Shown here piece by piece: positions 1-7,552 of a stretch of DNA of 15,357 bases. The DNA is from Flavobacteriaceae bacterium (GTDB lineage Bacteria > Bacteroidota > Bacteroidia > Flavobacteriales > Flavobacteriaceae). The stretch covers positions 1 through 15,357 of the forward strand of contig JAQWON010000104.1 of NCBI GenBank assembly GCA_029245825.1. The letters run 5' to 3'. The position numbers were made by a program, and so were the translations under genes. How positions within the stretch are numbered: position 1 is the stretch's first letter; each line of letters starts with the position of its first letter. The notes beneath the pieces were generated by a model. That model did not search any database. It worked only from the letters and a program-made list of their open reading frames with translations, and was not told the origin of the DNA.

Positions 1-3000
1 TTTTTGGTTATACTCAAGAAGACTTAAAAACAATTATTTTCCCTATGGCAACTGAAGCCAAAGAATCTATTGGCGCTATGGGAAATGATACTCCACTTGC
101 AGTTCTATCAAATCGTTCACAACTTATATACAACTATTTTAAACAACTTTTTGCTCAAGTAACAAATCCTCCTTTAGATGGGATTAGAGAAGAAATAATA
201 ACAGATACTAGCTTAACCATTGGTAATGACTTTAATATTTTTGAAATCTGCCCTGAACAATGTAAAAAAATGTTGATTAAAAATCCGGTAATATCTAACG
301 AAGATTTAGATAAAATAAAATATATAAAACACAAAGATTTTAAAACTACTTCGATTGAAGTTTTATACGAAATTAATGATGGATATAATGGGATTAAAAA
401 AGCCTTAAACGAAATAATTTTAAAAGTTTCTGAAGCCCTGGAAAAAGGAGTAAATATTATTATTTTATCTGATCGAGGGACCTCGATCCAAAAAGCTCCT
501 ATACCGATGCTATTAGCATGCTCACATGTGCATCATGGTTTAAAAAAGATTAAAAAAAGATCAAAATTTGATATTATAATTGAGTCTGCAGAACCTAGAG
601 AACCTCACCATTTTTCTCTTCTTTTTGGATATGGAGCCAGTGCAATTAATCCTTATATGGTAAATGAAATTATTCAATGGCAAGTGAAAAATAGTTTTAT
701 TAAAATAAACAGTGATAAAGCAATTGATAATTTTAATAAAGCCATTGCGAAAGGTATAATTAAAATAATGAATAAAATTGGAATATCAACTCTTCATTCA
801 TATCGAGGTGCGCAAATTTTTGAAGCTCTTGGGTTGAACGAAAATTTTATAAATAAGTTCTTCTCAGAGACTCCTACCAGGATTGAGGGTATTGGTCTTA
901 AAGAAATTGAAAATGAAACATCTAAAAGACATAAAATAACATATAGCGAAAAAACTATTGACGGATTATCTCTTGAAATAGGAGGAGAATATAGATGGAG
1001 GAGAAATGGAGAAGAGCATTTATTTAATCCCCAAACTATTTCTAAACTACAACAATCAGTTAGACAATCAAAATATGAAACTTATGAAGTTTATTCAAAT
1101 ATTATAAATAATCAAAATGAAAAACTGATGACTTTGAGGGGCCTGTTTGAATTTAAAGATTTTAGTCCAGTACCATTAGATGAAGTAGAACCTTGGGCTG
1201 AGATAGTTAAAAGATTTAAAACCGGTGCAATGTCATTAGGTTCATTAAGTTCAGAAGCTCATGAAAATCTTGCAATTGCAATGAATAGATTGGGAGGTAA
1301 GAGTAACTCTGGAGAGGGAGGCGAAGATTCAAAAAGGTTTATAAAAGACAAAAACGGAGATTCTAAGAATAGTGCAATTAAGCAAGTTGCCTCTGGAAGG
1401 TTTGGAGTTTCGAGTAATTTTTTAACCAATGCAAAGGAAATACAAATAAAAATGGCGCAAGGAGCTAAACCTGGTGAGGGAGGGCAACTACCTGGAAAAA
1501 AAGTTGATCACTATATTGCATCTGTAAGAAATTCAACCCCATATGTTGGCTTGATTTCCCCCCCTCCTCATCACGATATATACTCAATAGAAGACTTAGC
1601 ACAGCTTATATTTGATCTTAAAAACGCAAATAGACAAGCTCGAATTAATGTTAAGCTAGTTTCAGAGGTTGGAGTTGGAACCATAGCAGCTGGGGTTTCT
1701 AAAGCAAAAGCAGATGTAATTTTAATCTCTGGGTATGATGGTGGTACTGGGGCATCTCCACTAACATCATTAAAACATGCCGGTTTACCTTGGGAACTTG
1801 GTATAGCTGAGGCGCAACAGACTCTGATTTTAAACGACTTAAGGTCACGTATAGTGTTAGAATGTGATGGGCAAATGAAAACCGGAAGAGATGTTGCAAT
1901 AGCTTGCCTTTTAGGTGCTGAAGAATTTGGTTTTTCAACAGCACCACTTGTTGCCTCTGGATGTATTATGATGCGTGCATGTCATCTAAATACATGCCCG
2001 GTTGGTATTGCCACTCAAGATCCTGAGCTACGTAAAAATTTCTCTGGAAAACCTGAACATGTTATCAACTTCATGCATTATGTTGCTGAAGAGCTAAGAC
2101 AAATCATGGCAAAATTAGGTTTTAGAAATATAAATGAAATGGTTGGTCAATCTCAAAAATTAAATATGAGAAAAGCCATAAAACATTTTAAAGCAAAAGG
2201 GATTGATTTATCAAAAATTCTATATAAACCAAAAGTCTCTAAAAAAACAAAAATCTACAATACAAAGAGTCAAAATCATAATCTTGAAAAAGTTTTAGAC
2301 CATAAAATATTTAGAAGTATTAAAAATGAAATTAAGAATAAAATCCCTGTTTCCTTAGATATGAAAATAAGAAATATCAACAGGTCTACAGGGGCTATTC
2401 TAAGTAATGAAATATCTAAAATTTATGGAGCCGATGGACTGCCAGATGATACGATAAAAATACTTTTTAATGGAACTGCGGGTCAGAGTTTTGGGGCGTT
2501 TTGCACTAAAGGTATTACAATGAAAGTAATGGGTAATTGTAATGATTACTTTGGGAAAGGACTTTCTGGAGGTAAATTAATAGTTCAAGTTCCAAAGGAA
2601 TCATCCTTTGAGGCTGACAAAAATATTATAATTGGGAATGTTGCTCTTTATGGAGCTACAAGTGGGGAAATATATGTGAATGGTATAGCTGGTGAGAGAT
2701 TTTGTGTGAGAAACTCAGGAGCTATTGCTGTTGTTGAAGGAATAGGAGATCATGGGTGTGAATATATGACTGGAGGTGTTGCAATAATTCTAGGTAGTTT
2801 TGGAAGGAATTTTGCAGCAGGAATGAGTGGTGGTATTGCATACCTCTATATTGGAGATGGTAATTATGAATCTAATAAATTTAATTTAGAAATGGTTGAA
2901 CTGGAAGATCTTGAAAAACAAGATGAAGAAACGCTGTTTAATTCAATCTCAAATCATTTCAAATATACTGAGAGTAAAAAAGCAAAGAAGATTCTTGATT

Positions 3001-3095
3001 CATGGTCCAAGGAAATGAAAAAATTTATCAAAGTAATGCCTACGGATTATAAACGTGCACTTCAAATATTAGCTAAAGAAACAACTAAAAACTGA
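1..3095 (+). CDS. gltB: Glutamate synthase large (alpha) subunit, 5'-truncated by the window edge
   Basis: The large subunit of NADPH-dependent glutamate synthase (GOGAT) converts 2-oxoglutarate and glutamine-derived ammonia to glutamate in the cytoplasm. The frame is already open at base 3, encoding GYTQEDL ahead of the methionine at 45, so that ATG is internal and the gene begins outside the window. Counting from that methionine, the visible part starts in the central domain (PMATEAKESIGAMG, SDRG near 142-145). The FMN-binding synthase domain follows (KPGEGGQLPGKK from about 475, then SGYDGGTGASPL). The [3Fe-4S] cysteines are Cys640, Cys646 and Cys651. The glycine-rich GXGXG C-terminal domain closes the protein (GGVAIILGSFGRNFAAG). 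About 1030 residues are visible; family members have about 1500, so the N-terminal amidotransferase domain with its catalytic Cys1 is off the left edge. gltD follows after 10 bases, surely in one transcript. No frameshift is seen. Confidence 0.97.
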   Translation, partial: FGYTQEDLKTIIFPMATEAKESIGAMGNDTPLAVLSNRSQLIYNYFKQLFAQVTNPPLDGIREEIITDTSLTIGNDFNIFEICPEQCKKMLIKNPVISNEDLDKIKYIKHKDFKTTSIEVLYEINDGYNGIKKALNEIILKVSEALEKGVNIIILSDRGTSIQKAPIPMLLACSHVHHGLKKIKKRSKFDIIIESAEPREPHHFSLLFGYGASAINPYMVNEIIQWQVKNSFIKINSDKAIDNFNKAIAKGIIKIMNKIGISTLHSYRGAQIFEALGLNENFINKFFSETPTRIEGIGLKEIENETSKRHKITYSEKTIDGLSLEIGGEYRWRRNGEEHLFNPQTISKLQQSVRQSKYETYEVYSNIINNQNEKLMTLRGLFEFKDFSPVPLDEVEPWAEIVKRFKTGAMSLGSLSSEAHENLAIAMNRLGGKSNSGEGGEDSKRFIKDKNGDSKNSAIKQVASGRFGVSSNFLTNAKEIQIKMAQGAKPGEGGQLPGKKVDHYIASVRNSTPYVGLISPPPHHDIYSIEDLAQLIFDLKNANRQARINVKLVSEVGVGTIAAGVSKAKADVILISGYDGGTGASPLTSLKHAGLPWELGIAEAQQTLILNDLRSRIVLECDGQMKTGRDVAIACLLGAEEFGFSTAPLVASGCIMMRACHLNTCPVGIATQDPELRKNFSGKPEHVINFMHYVAEELRQIMAKLGFRNINEMVGQSQKLNMRKAIKHFKAKGIDLSKILYKPKVSKKTKIYNTKSQNHNLEKVLDHKIFRSIKNEIKNKIPVSLDMKIRNINRSTGAILSNEISKIYGADGLPDDTIKILFNGTAGQSFGAFCTKGITMKVMGNCNDYFGKGLSGGKLIVQVPKESSFEADKNIIIGNVALYGATSGEIYVNGIAGERFCVRNSGAIAVVEGIGDHGCEYMTGGVAIILGSFGRNFAAGMSGGIAYLYIGDGNYESNKFNLEMVELEDLEKQDEETLFNSISNHFKYTESKKAKKILDSWSKEMKKFIKVMPTDYKRALQILAKETTKN
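471..488. repeat. GC-rich perfect inverted repeat (8-2-8) inside gltB
   Basis: GATCGAGG at 471-478 is followed by the spacer GA and by its exact reverse complement CCTCGATC at 481-488. It lies in the gltB codons for Asp-Arg-Gly-Thr-Ser-Ile. The codons used (CGA, GGG, ACC, TCG, ATC) are G+C-rich compared with the surrounding AT-rich codon use. The symmetry is directly visible; any function as a protein-binding site or RNA hairpin is unknown, and chance is possible. Confidence 0.6.
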
Positions 3096-3105
3096 AATTT
3101 TTATT

Positions 3106-4572
3106 ATGGGGGAAATCAAGGGTTTTATGCAATATGAAAGAATGAATGAATCATCTATCCCTCCAAAAAAGAGAATAAAAAATTATAAAGAATTCACAAT
3201 TGCACCTAAAACTTCAGAACTTCAAAAACAAGGGGCTAGATGCATGGATTGTGGTGTACCATTTTGTCATAGTGGCTGCCCTTTAGGAAATTTAATTCCA
3301 GATTTCAATGATTCTGTTTATAGAAATCAATGGAAAGAAGCTTTAGATATTTTGCATTCAACAAATAATTTTCCTGAATTTACTGGACGATTATGCCCTG
3401 CTCCTTGTGAAAAATCATGTGTTTTAGGAATTATTAACCCTCCTGTATCCATAGAGCTTATAGAAAAATATATTGTTGAGAGAGGATTTAAAGAAGGCTG
3501 GATCAAACCAAAAGTCCCAAAAATCCGTACGGGAAAAAAAGTTGCAATAATTGGTTCAGGGCCAGCTGGATTAGCTGCAGCACAACAGCTTAACAGAGCA
3601 GGACACCGAATATCAGTTTATGAAAGAGATAAAAAAATAGGTGGCCTTTTAAGATATGGAATTTCAGACTTTAAATTAGAAAAAAATATAATAGATAGAC
3701 GTGTTGATATTTTAAAAGCGGAGCAAATAGAATTTATATGTGGAAAAGAGATCGGTAAAGACATAACTATTAAGGATATACAAGAAAATTTTGATGCTGT
3801 TTTAATTTGTACTGGATCAACTGTGAAAAAAGAACTGCCAATTCCTGGGTCAAATCTTAAAGGGGTAGTTCAAGCTATGGATTTTCTTCCTCACAATAAC
3901 ATGTTAGTTAATGGAGAGACTTCTTTTAATAAAAAAATGTCAGCAAAAAATAAAAATGTTATTGTAATAGGTGGAGGTGATACAGGATCTGATTGTATTG
4001 GTACATCTAACAGAAACGGGGCTAAAAGTGTCACTAATTTTGAGATAATGCCCAAACCTCCTGACTCTAGAAATAGTGATAACCCATGGCCTTTTTGGCC
4101 ATTTACTCTTTCAACTAGCTCCTCTCATCAAGAAGGAAGTCATAGAGAATGGAATGTTTTAACAAAAGGATTTGTCGGAGATAAAAACGGAAAACTTAAA
4201 GGCTTAAAAACTGTTTTTGTTGATTGGGAAAAAAAATCAGGTGAAAGATCAAGACTTAAAGAAATTAAAGGTAGTGAAAAAGAGTGGCCTTGTGAACTCG
4301 CCCTATTAGCTCTTGGCTTTTCTGGGACAGAAAAATCTCTACCTGAAAAGCTAGGACTAAAATTAAATAAATACGGAAACATAGAAACCAAAAATAATTA
4401 TGCGACCCAAAACCAGAAAATTTTTGTGGCTGGAGATTGTAAAAGAGGGCAATCACTAATAGTTTGGGCTATTTCTGAAGGTCGTGAAGCAGCAAATCAA
4501 ATAGATTCATATTTGTGTGGTAATTCTTTACTAACGAAGAAAAATATGTCTGGGGATTTACCTTCCAAATAA
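3106..4572 (+). CDS. gltD: Glutamate synthase small (beta) subunit
   Basis: This 488-residue flavoprotein oxidises NADPH and passes electrons through FAD and iron-sulfur clusters to the large subunit. Its presence marks the NADPH-type rather than the ferredoxin-type enzyme. The N-terminal region carries two cysteine clusters: Cys46, Cys49, Cys54, Cys58, and then Cys97, Cys101, Cys105, which are the [4Fe-4S] ligands. The FAD dinucleotide-binding motif GSGPAG is at 150-155. The NADPH-binding motif GGGDTG is at 289-294. The C-terminal FAD motif FVAGDCKRG is at about 440-448. The length is normal for the family. I chose ATG 3106 because the residues after it (MGEIKGFMQYERMNE) match the usual start of flavobacterial GltD; an ATG at 3127 is possible but less likely. 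There is no clear Shine-Dalgarno sequence, as is common in Bacteroidota. The convergent porin gene ends only 5 bases downstream. Confidence 0.96.
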   Translation: MGEIKGFMQYERMNESSIPPKKRIKNYKEFTIAPKTSELQKQGARCMDCGVPFCHSGCPLGNLIPDFNDSVYRNQWKEALDILHSTNNFPEFTGRLCPAPCEKSCVLGIINPPVSIELIEKYIVERGFKEGWIKPKVPKIRTGKKVAIIGSGPAGLAAAQQLNRAGHRISVYERDKKIGGLLRYGISDFKLEKNIIDRRVDILKAEQIEFICGKEIGKDITIKDIQENFDAVLICTGSTVKKELPIPGSNLKGVVQAMDFLPHNNMLVNGETSFNKKMSAKNKNVIVIGGGDTGSDCIGTSNRNGAKSVTNFEIMPKPPDSRNSDNPWPFWPFTLSTSSSHQEGSHREWNVLTKGFVGDKNGKLKGLKTVFVDWEKKSGERSRLKEIKGSEKEWPCELALLALGFSGTEKSLPEKLGLKLNKYGNIETKNNYATQNQKIFVAGDCKRGQSLIVWAISEGREAANQIDSYLCGNSLLTKKNMSGDLPSK

Positions 4573-4577
4573 AATTA

Positions 4578-6815
4578 TTACTGAAAAAAATTCCACACTA
4601 GTCCAAAACGAATTACTGAATCTCTATACGGAGTAAATGGAGCAGAATAATAATCATATCCAGTGTTGTCACTATTGAAATGTTCAAACTTAAAATAAAT
4701 TCGAGTTTGTTGAACTTTGGCATTTATAAAAAAATCAAGTCTTGGATATTCACCTATTTTTCTGTCATTTTGTGAAGCAAATTCACCTATTAATCCACTA
4801 TAACGATCAGCATAGTATTTACTAAAAAACTGAAAATTTATACCTGTTTGTAAATACAGAGCCTTTTTAAACATTTGCGAAGAAAAAACTATGGTGTTTC
4901 TAGTTATAAATTCAGGTACGTTTAAAACATTAAATGAATCTGCTTCTTCCTTTATTTGTTTTACATTTTGATATTGAATAGTGTTATGAAGAGAGAATTT
5001 ACCAATACTTATTTCTTGAAAAAGTTTGATTTTTAAATAATCAATTTCTCCCTCAAATTGAAAAGGATAAATCTCTAACTCATCCGAAATTTTAGGCTCA
5101 GCAAGGACATTTCCGTCTTCTTTAAAAGGAGACACTTTAAAATATGAATAGTTATTTAATTTTTGAAAATTAAAATCTATATTAAACCATTTTAAATTTC
5201 CAAAATTTAGTTCTACAGTTTTAAATACTTGATTTTTTAATTCAAGGTTATCCCAATTATGATTTATAAAATCACTCATATGAATTTGAAAATTAAAATT
5301 TGGAGCCACTGAGTGATAGTTAATTCTTGTTTTTATAAACCATTTTTGGTTCCAACTTTTATTTATGTTTATATCAAATTTTTGAGTTGCAAAATTTTTC
5401 TTGATTGAATTAAAAGAGTTAGCACTAATTTTATAACCATCAAAACCTTTTTGCCAATTAAATAAAACTGCTAATTGATTCTTTTTTAAAACTTTATTTT
5501 CAATTGGATTAATTATTTGATCATCGTCCTTTTGACTATCATATAATCTCGTTTTTAGAATATAATCCCATAAAGTATGACTTAAACCAAATTTTATTAA
5601 CCCAAATTTTTCATCTCTATATAAAACGTTTAAATCATTTTCTATAGTCCTTAGTTCTGCCCTGTCGTTAATAAAGGGGTAAGCATAATCCCCATAAAAT
5701 CCCTTAGGTGAGCTATCAATATATGCAAACTCTTTAGTCTCGTGGTTTAAAGTATGTCCAATAGTTAAAATCTTTTTCCTCTGATAATTCTTTAGCGTAT
5801 CTGATTTTTCAATAACTAATGAATAACTATGGTCTATAAAGTAACGTTTGCCTTTAAGTCTATTATCCGCTTCCTCATTTGTATATAGTCTTGATCTGTC
5901 TAAAAATCCATCGTACTCAAAATCCTCTATTGCTTTTTCAAAAAAATAAACACTCAAAGAGTCCAGACTTCCATTAATTTGATTATCTAACCTTTGGGCA
6001 ACAAAATGAATTCTTTGATTATACCTGTAGTTTTTAGAAGTATACTTAGTACCCATTCGAAAATGAGTCCCATTAGTCATTGAGGCAATATAATTCCCAA
6101 GAGATCTTAACCCCTTATGAGCAATTGAAAAATTAAATCTAGGAGAAGTGTTTACGGTAATTAAAGCGTCTAATAATTGTCCTTGCTCTAGAGTAGTTTT
6201 GAAAAAAAGTTCTGTTAATGCAGTTGGAACTTCAAAATAAGGAAAGTCTTCCTTTTCCATATAGCCAAAATGCTTTCCTCTTGCTCCCATTTGCGGTTTT
6301 AATTTTTCATAATTGAAGTCATATCCAAGTTTATTGAATCCTTGAGCAGTATTATGCAATGGCAAAAGCTCAAAATAATCTTTCCTTAAATAATTAAAAC
6401 GATATTCCTTATTAACATTAAGTGTAGTATCAACAAATTCTTCTGAACCATCTGAATAAAAGATTTTGTAATCTTGGATTGTAACATCCTCAATCCTTTT
6501 CATTGGTTTTTGAGCAATAATTCTAAGTCTCTTTTGAACAAGTAATAAACTGTCTCTAACATTTAAAAGAGAGTCTAACTTTGATGAAAGAGAGTAAAAG
6601 AAAAACCCCATAGCCCCACCATTTTCATAAATTTTTTTATTTAAATTAATCTTAAAAATACTGTCTCTTAGTTTGTCTTTTCTGATTTCTGTAGATTTTT
6701 GTTTTTGTTTAATGGACAAAGAATCTTTCAGAATTGACGAATCAATATCTTGAGAACTTAAAGTCCAAAAACTAAACAGGAAAATAATAACTAAAAGTTT
6801 GGTTACTAATTGCAT
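4578..6815 (-). CDS. Putative outer-membrane porin (Bacteroidota 'putative porin' family)
   Basis: This 745-residue protein is predicted to form an outer-membrane beta-barrel. A signal peptide covers about residues 1-21 (MQLVTKLLVIIFLFSFWTLS), with cleavage likely just before Gln22-Asp23. Residues 28-110 form a charged, probably helical region (KQKQKSTEIRKDKLRDS and similar). The block that identifies the family follows: VTIQDYKIFYSDG (111-123), RFNYLRKDYFELLPL (139-153), GARGKHFGYMEKED (177-190), and TELFFKTTLEQGQLLDA (201-217). These match my memory of the Bacteroidota putative porin family (Pfam Porin_10). The remainder alternates aromatic and polar residues as barrel strands do, and ends in RFGLVWNFFQ, a typical aromatic-rich last strand. 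The substrate is unknown. The N-terminal extension seems long for the family, but I cannot measure this. The gene is divergent from rnhB, 56 bases away; a neighbouring porin is common in related genomes as far as I recall. Confidence 0.83.
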   Translation of the reverse strand: MQLVTKLLVIIFLFSFWTLSSQDIDSSILKDSLSIKQKQKSTEIRKDKLRDSIFKINLNKKIYENGGAMGFFFYSLSSKLDSLLNVRDSLLLVQKRLRIIAQKPMKRIEDVTIQDYKIFYSDGSEEFVDTTLNVNKEYRFNYLRKDYFELLPLHNTAQGFNKLGYDFNYEKLKPQMGARGKHFGYMEKEDFPYFEVPTALTELFFKTTLEQGQLLDALITVNTSPRFNFSIAHKGLRSLGNYIASMTNGTHFRMGTKYTSKNYRYNQRIHFVAQRLDNQINGSLDSLSVYFFEKAIEDFEYDGFLDRSRLYTNEEADNRLKGKRYFIDHSYSLVIEKSDTLKNYQRKKILTIGHTLNHETKEFAYIDSSPKGFYGDYAYPFINDRAELRTIENDLNVLYRDEKFGLIKFGLSHTLWDYILKTRLYDSQKDDDQIINPIENKVLKKNQLAVLFNWQKGFDGYKISANSFNSIKKNFATQKFDININKSWNQKWFIKTRINYHSVAPNFNFQIHMSDFINHNWDNLELKNQVFKTVELNFGNLKWFNIDFNFQKLNNYSYFKVSPFKEDGNVLAEPKISDELEIYPFQFEGEIDYLKIKLFQEISIGKFSLHNTIQYQNVKQIKEEADSFNVLNVPEFITRNTIVFSSQMFKKALYLQTGINFQFFSKYYADRYSGLIGEFASQNDRKIGEYPRLDFFINAKVQQTRIYFKFEHFNSDNTGYDYYSAPFTPYRDSVIRFGLVWNFFQ

Positions 6816-6834
6816 TCTGATTACGAAGTTAAAA

Positions 6835-6842
6835 CAAATGTA
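6835..6842 (-). promoter_or_regulatory. Candidate -7 promoter element of the porin gene
   Basis: On the minus strand this reads TACATTTG, an exact match to the Bacteroidota -7 consensus TAnnTTTG. It sits 19 bases upstream of the porin ATG, predicting a very short 5' leader. About 16-20 bases further upstream is TTTTAG, only a weak resemblance to the -33 element (TTG/TTTG). Support comes from the motif match and position only. Confidence 0.45.
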
Positions 6843-6871
6843 ATTATATTGTTTTTCTAAAAATTAGGTAA

Positions 6872-7471
6872 TTGTTAAAAAGACAACTTACAACTTTAGT
6901 AGAAGCGGGAACTGACGAAGCAGGAAGAGGGTGTTTAGCTGGTCCTGTTACTGCTGCTGCAGTAATCTTTCCAAGAGATATTTGTATACCAAAACTAAAT
7001 GATTCGAAAAAACTAACAGAAAATCAAAGAAATGATCTACGTAAAGAAATCGAATTGAAAGCTATAGCTTTCTCTGTAGAACATGTCATGCAAAATGAAA
7101 TAGATAAATTAAATATTCTAAATGCAAGTATTAAAGCAATGCACAAAGCTTTGGGAAAACTCTCTATTTGTCCTGAATTTATTTCTGTTGATGGAAATAA
7201 ATTTAAAAGTTTTAAAAAAATTCCTTATAAATGCATAATTAAAGGAGATGCAAAATTTCAAAATATAGCTGCAGCGTCAATATTAGCTAAAACTTATCGT
7301 GATGAATATATGAAATTAATTCATCAAAAATTTAAAAATTATTGTTGGGCCAGTAATAAGGGATACCCGACAAAGAAACATAGAGAGGCGATAAAAAAAC
7401 ATGGTATAACAAAATATCACCGCAAATCATTTAACCTCTTTTCAAACCAAATTAAACTAAAGTTATTCTAA
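6872..7471 (+). CDS. rnhB: Ribonuclease HII
   Basis: This 199-residue cytoplasmic endonuclease cuts the RNA strand of RNA-DNA hybrids and starts removal of ribonucleotides misincorporated into DNA. The catalytic acidic residues are visible: Asp15 and Glu16 in the motif DEAGRG, Asp107 in SVDGNKF, and Asp126 in KGDAKF. The substrate-sensing GRG is at 18-20 and the conserved tyrosine is Tyr165 in NKGYPT. Length is normal for a short RNase HII. The start is forced: codon 6869-6871 is an in-frame TAA directly before the TTG at 6872, and the first in-frame ATG (residue 73) would remove the Asp15-Glu16 active site. Initiation therefore uses the TTG. Only a poor AGG (6866-6868) precedes it. The gene is divergent from the porin and 81 bases ahead of a large lipoprotein gene on the same strand. 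Confidence 0.95.
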   Translation: MLKRQLTTLVEAGTDEAGRGCLAGPVTAAAVIFPRDICIPKLNDSKKLTENQRNDLRKEIELKAIAFSVEHVMQNEIDKLNILNASIKAMHKALGKLSICPEFISVDGNKFKSFKKIPYKCIIKGDAKFQNIAAASILAKTYRDEYMKLIHQKFKNYCWASNKGYPTKKHREAIKKHGITKYHRKSFNLFSNQIKLKLF

Positions 7472-7495
7472 TCTTAACTATTTGTTGAAAAAATA

Positions 7496-7512
7496 ATTTT
7501 AATTATTAAAAT
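7496..7512. repeat. All-AT perfect dyad (8-1-8) between rnhB and the lipoprotein gene
   Basis: ATTTTAAT and ATTAAAAT flank a single T, giving a 17-base perfect inverted repeat in the 81-base gap after rnhB. It has no G or C, so it would be a weak terminator. It could be an operator or simply a product of AT-rich composition. Nothing else clear is in this gap apart from TATTTTTG at 7541-7548, which lies too near the next ATG to be a convincing promoter. Confidence 0.3.
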
Positions 7513-7552
7513 AGATACATGTAAGGCTAAATGAGTTTTATATTTTTGAATA

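Noticed and set aside
45..47. ATG 45 as the start of gltB
   Set aside because: The frame is open upstream to base 3 and encodes conserved GltB sequence (GYTQEDL), so this methionine is internal and the gene is cut by the window edge.
1699..1947. Open frame on the minus strand inside gltB
   Set aside because: It is a shadow of the strongly conserved gltB coding sequence and has no recognisable protein features. The same applies to the minus-strand frames inside gltD, lysS and the lipoprotein gene.
2593..2610. CAAAGGA-ATCA-TCCTTTG hairpin inside gltB
   Set aside because: A seven-base stem in AT-rich coding sequence is expected several times by chance in a window of this size.
4086..4102. ATGGCC-TTTTT-GGCCAT stem in gltD as an internal terminator
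   Set aside because: It follows from codons of the conserved NPWPFWPF segment (Trp-Pro repeated), so the protein sequence explains it.
7541..7548. TATTTTTG as the promoter of the 814-residue lipoprotein gene
   Set aside because: It matches TAnnTTTG, but lies 4 bases before the ATG and lacks a -33 partner, so it would imply a leaderless transcript. AT-rich DNA gives such matches often.
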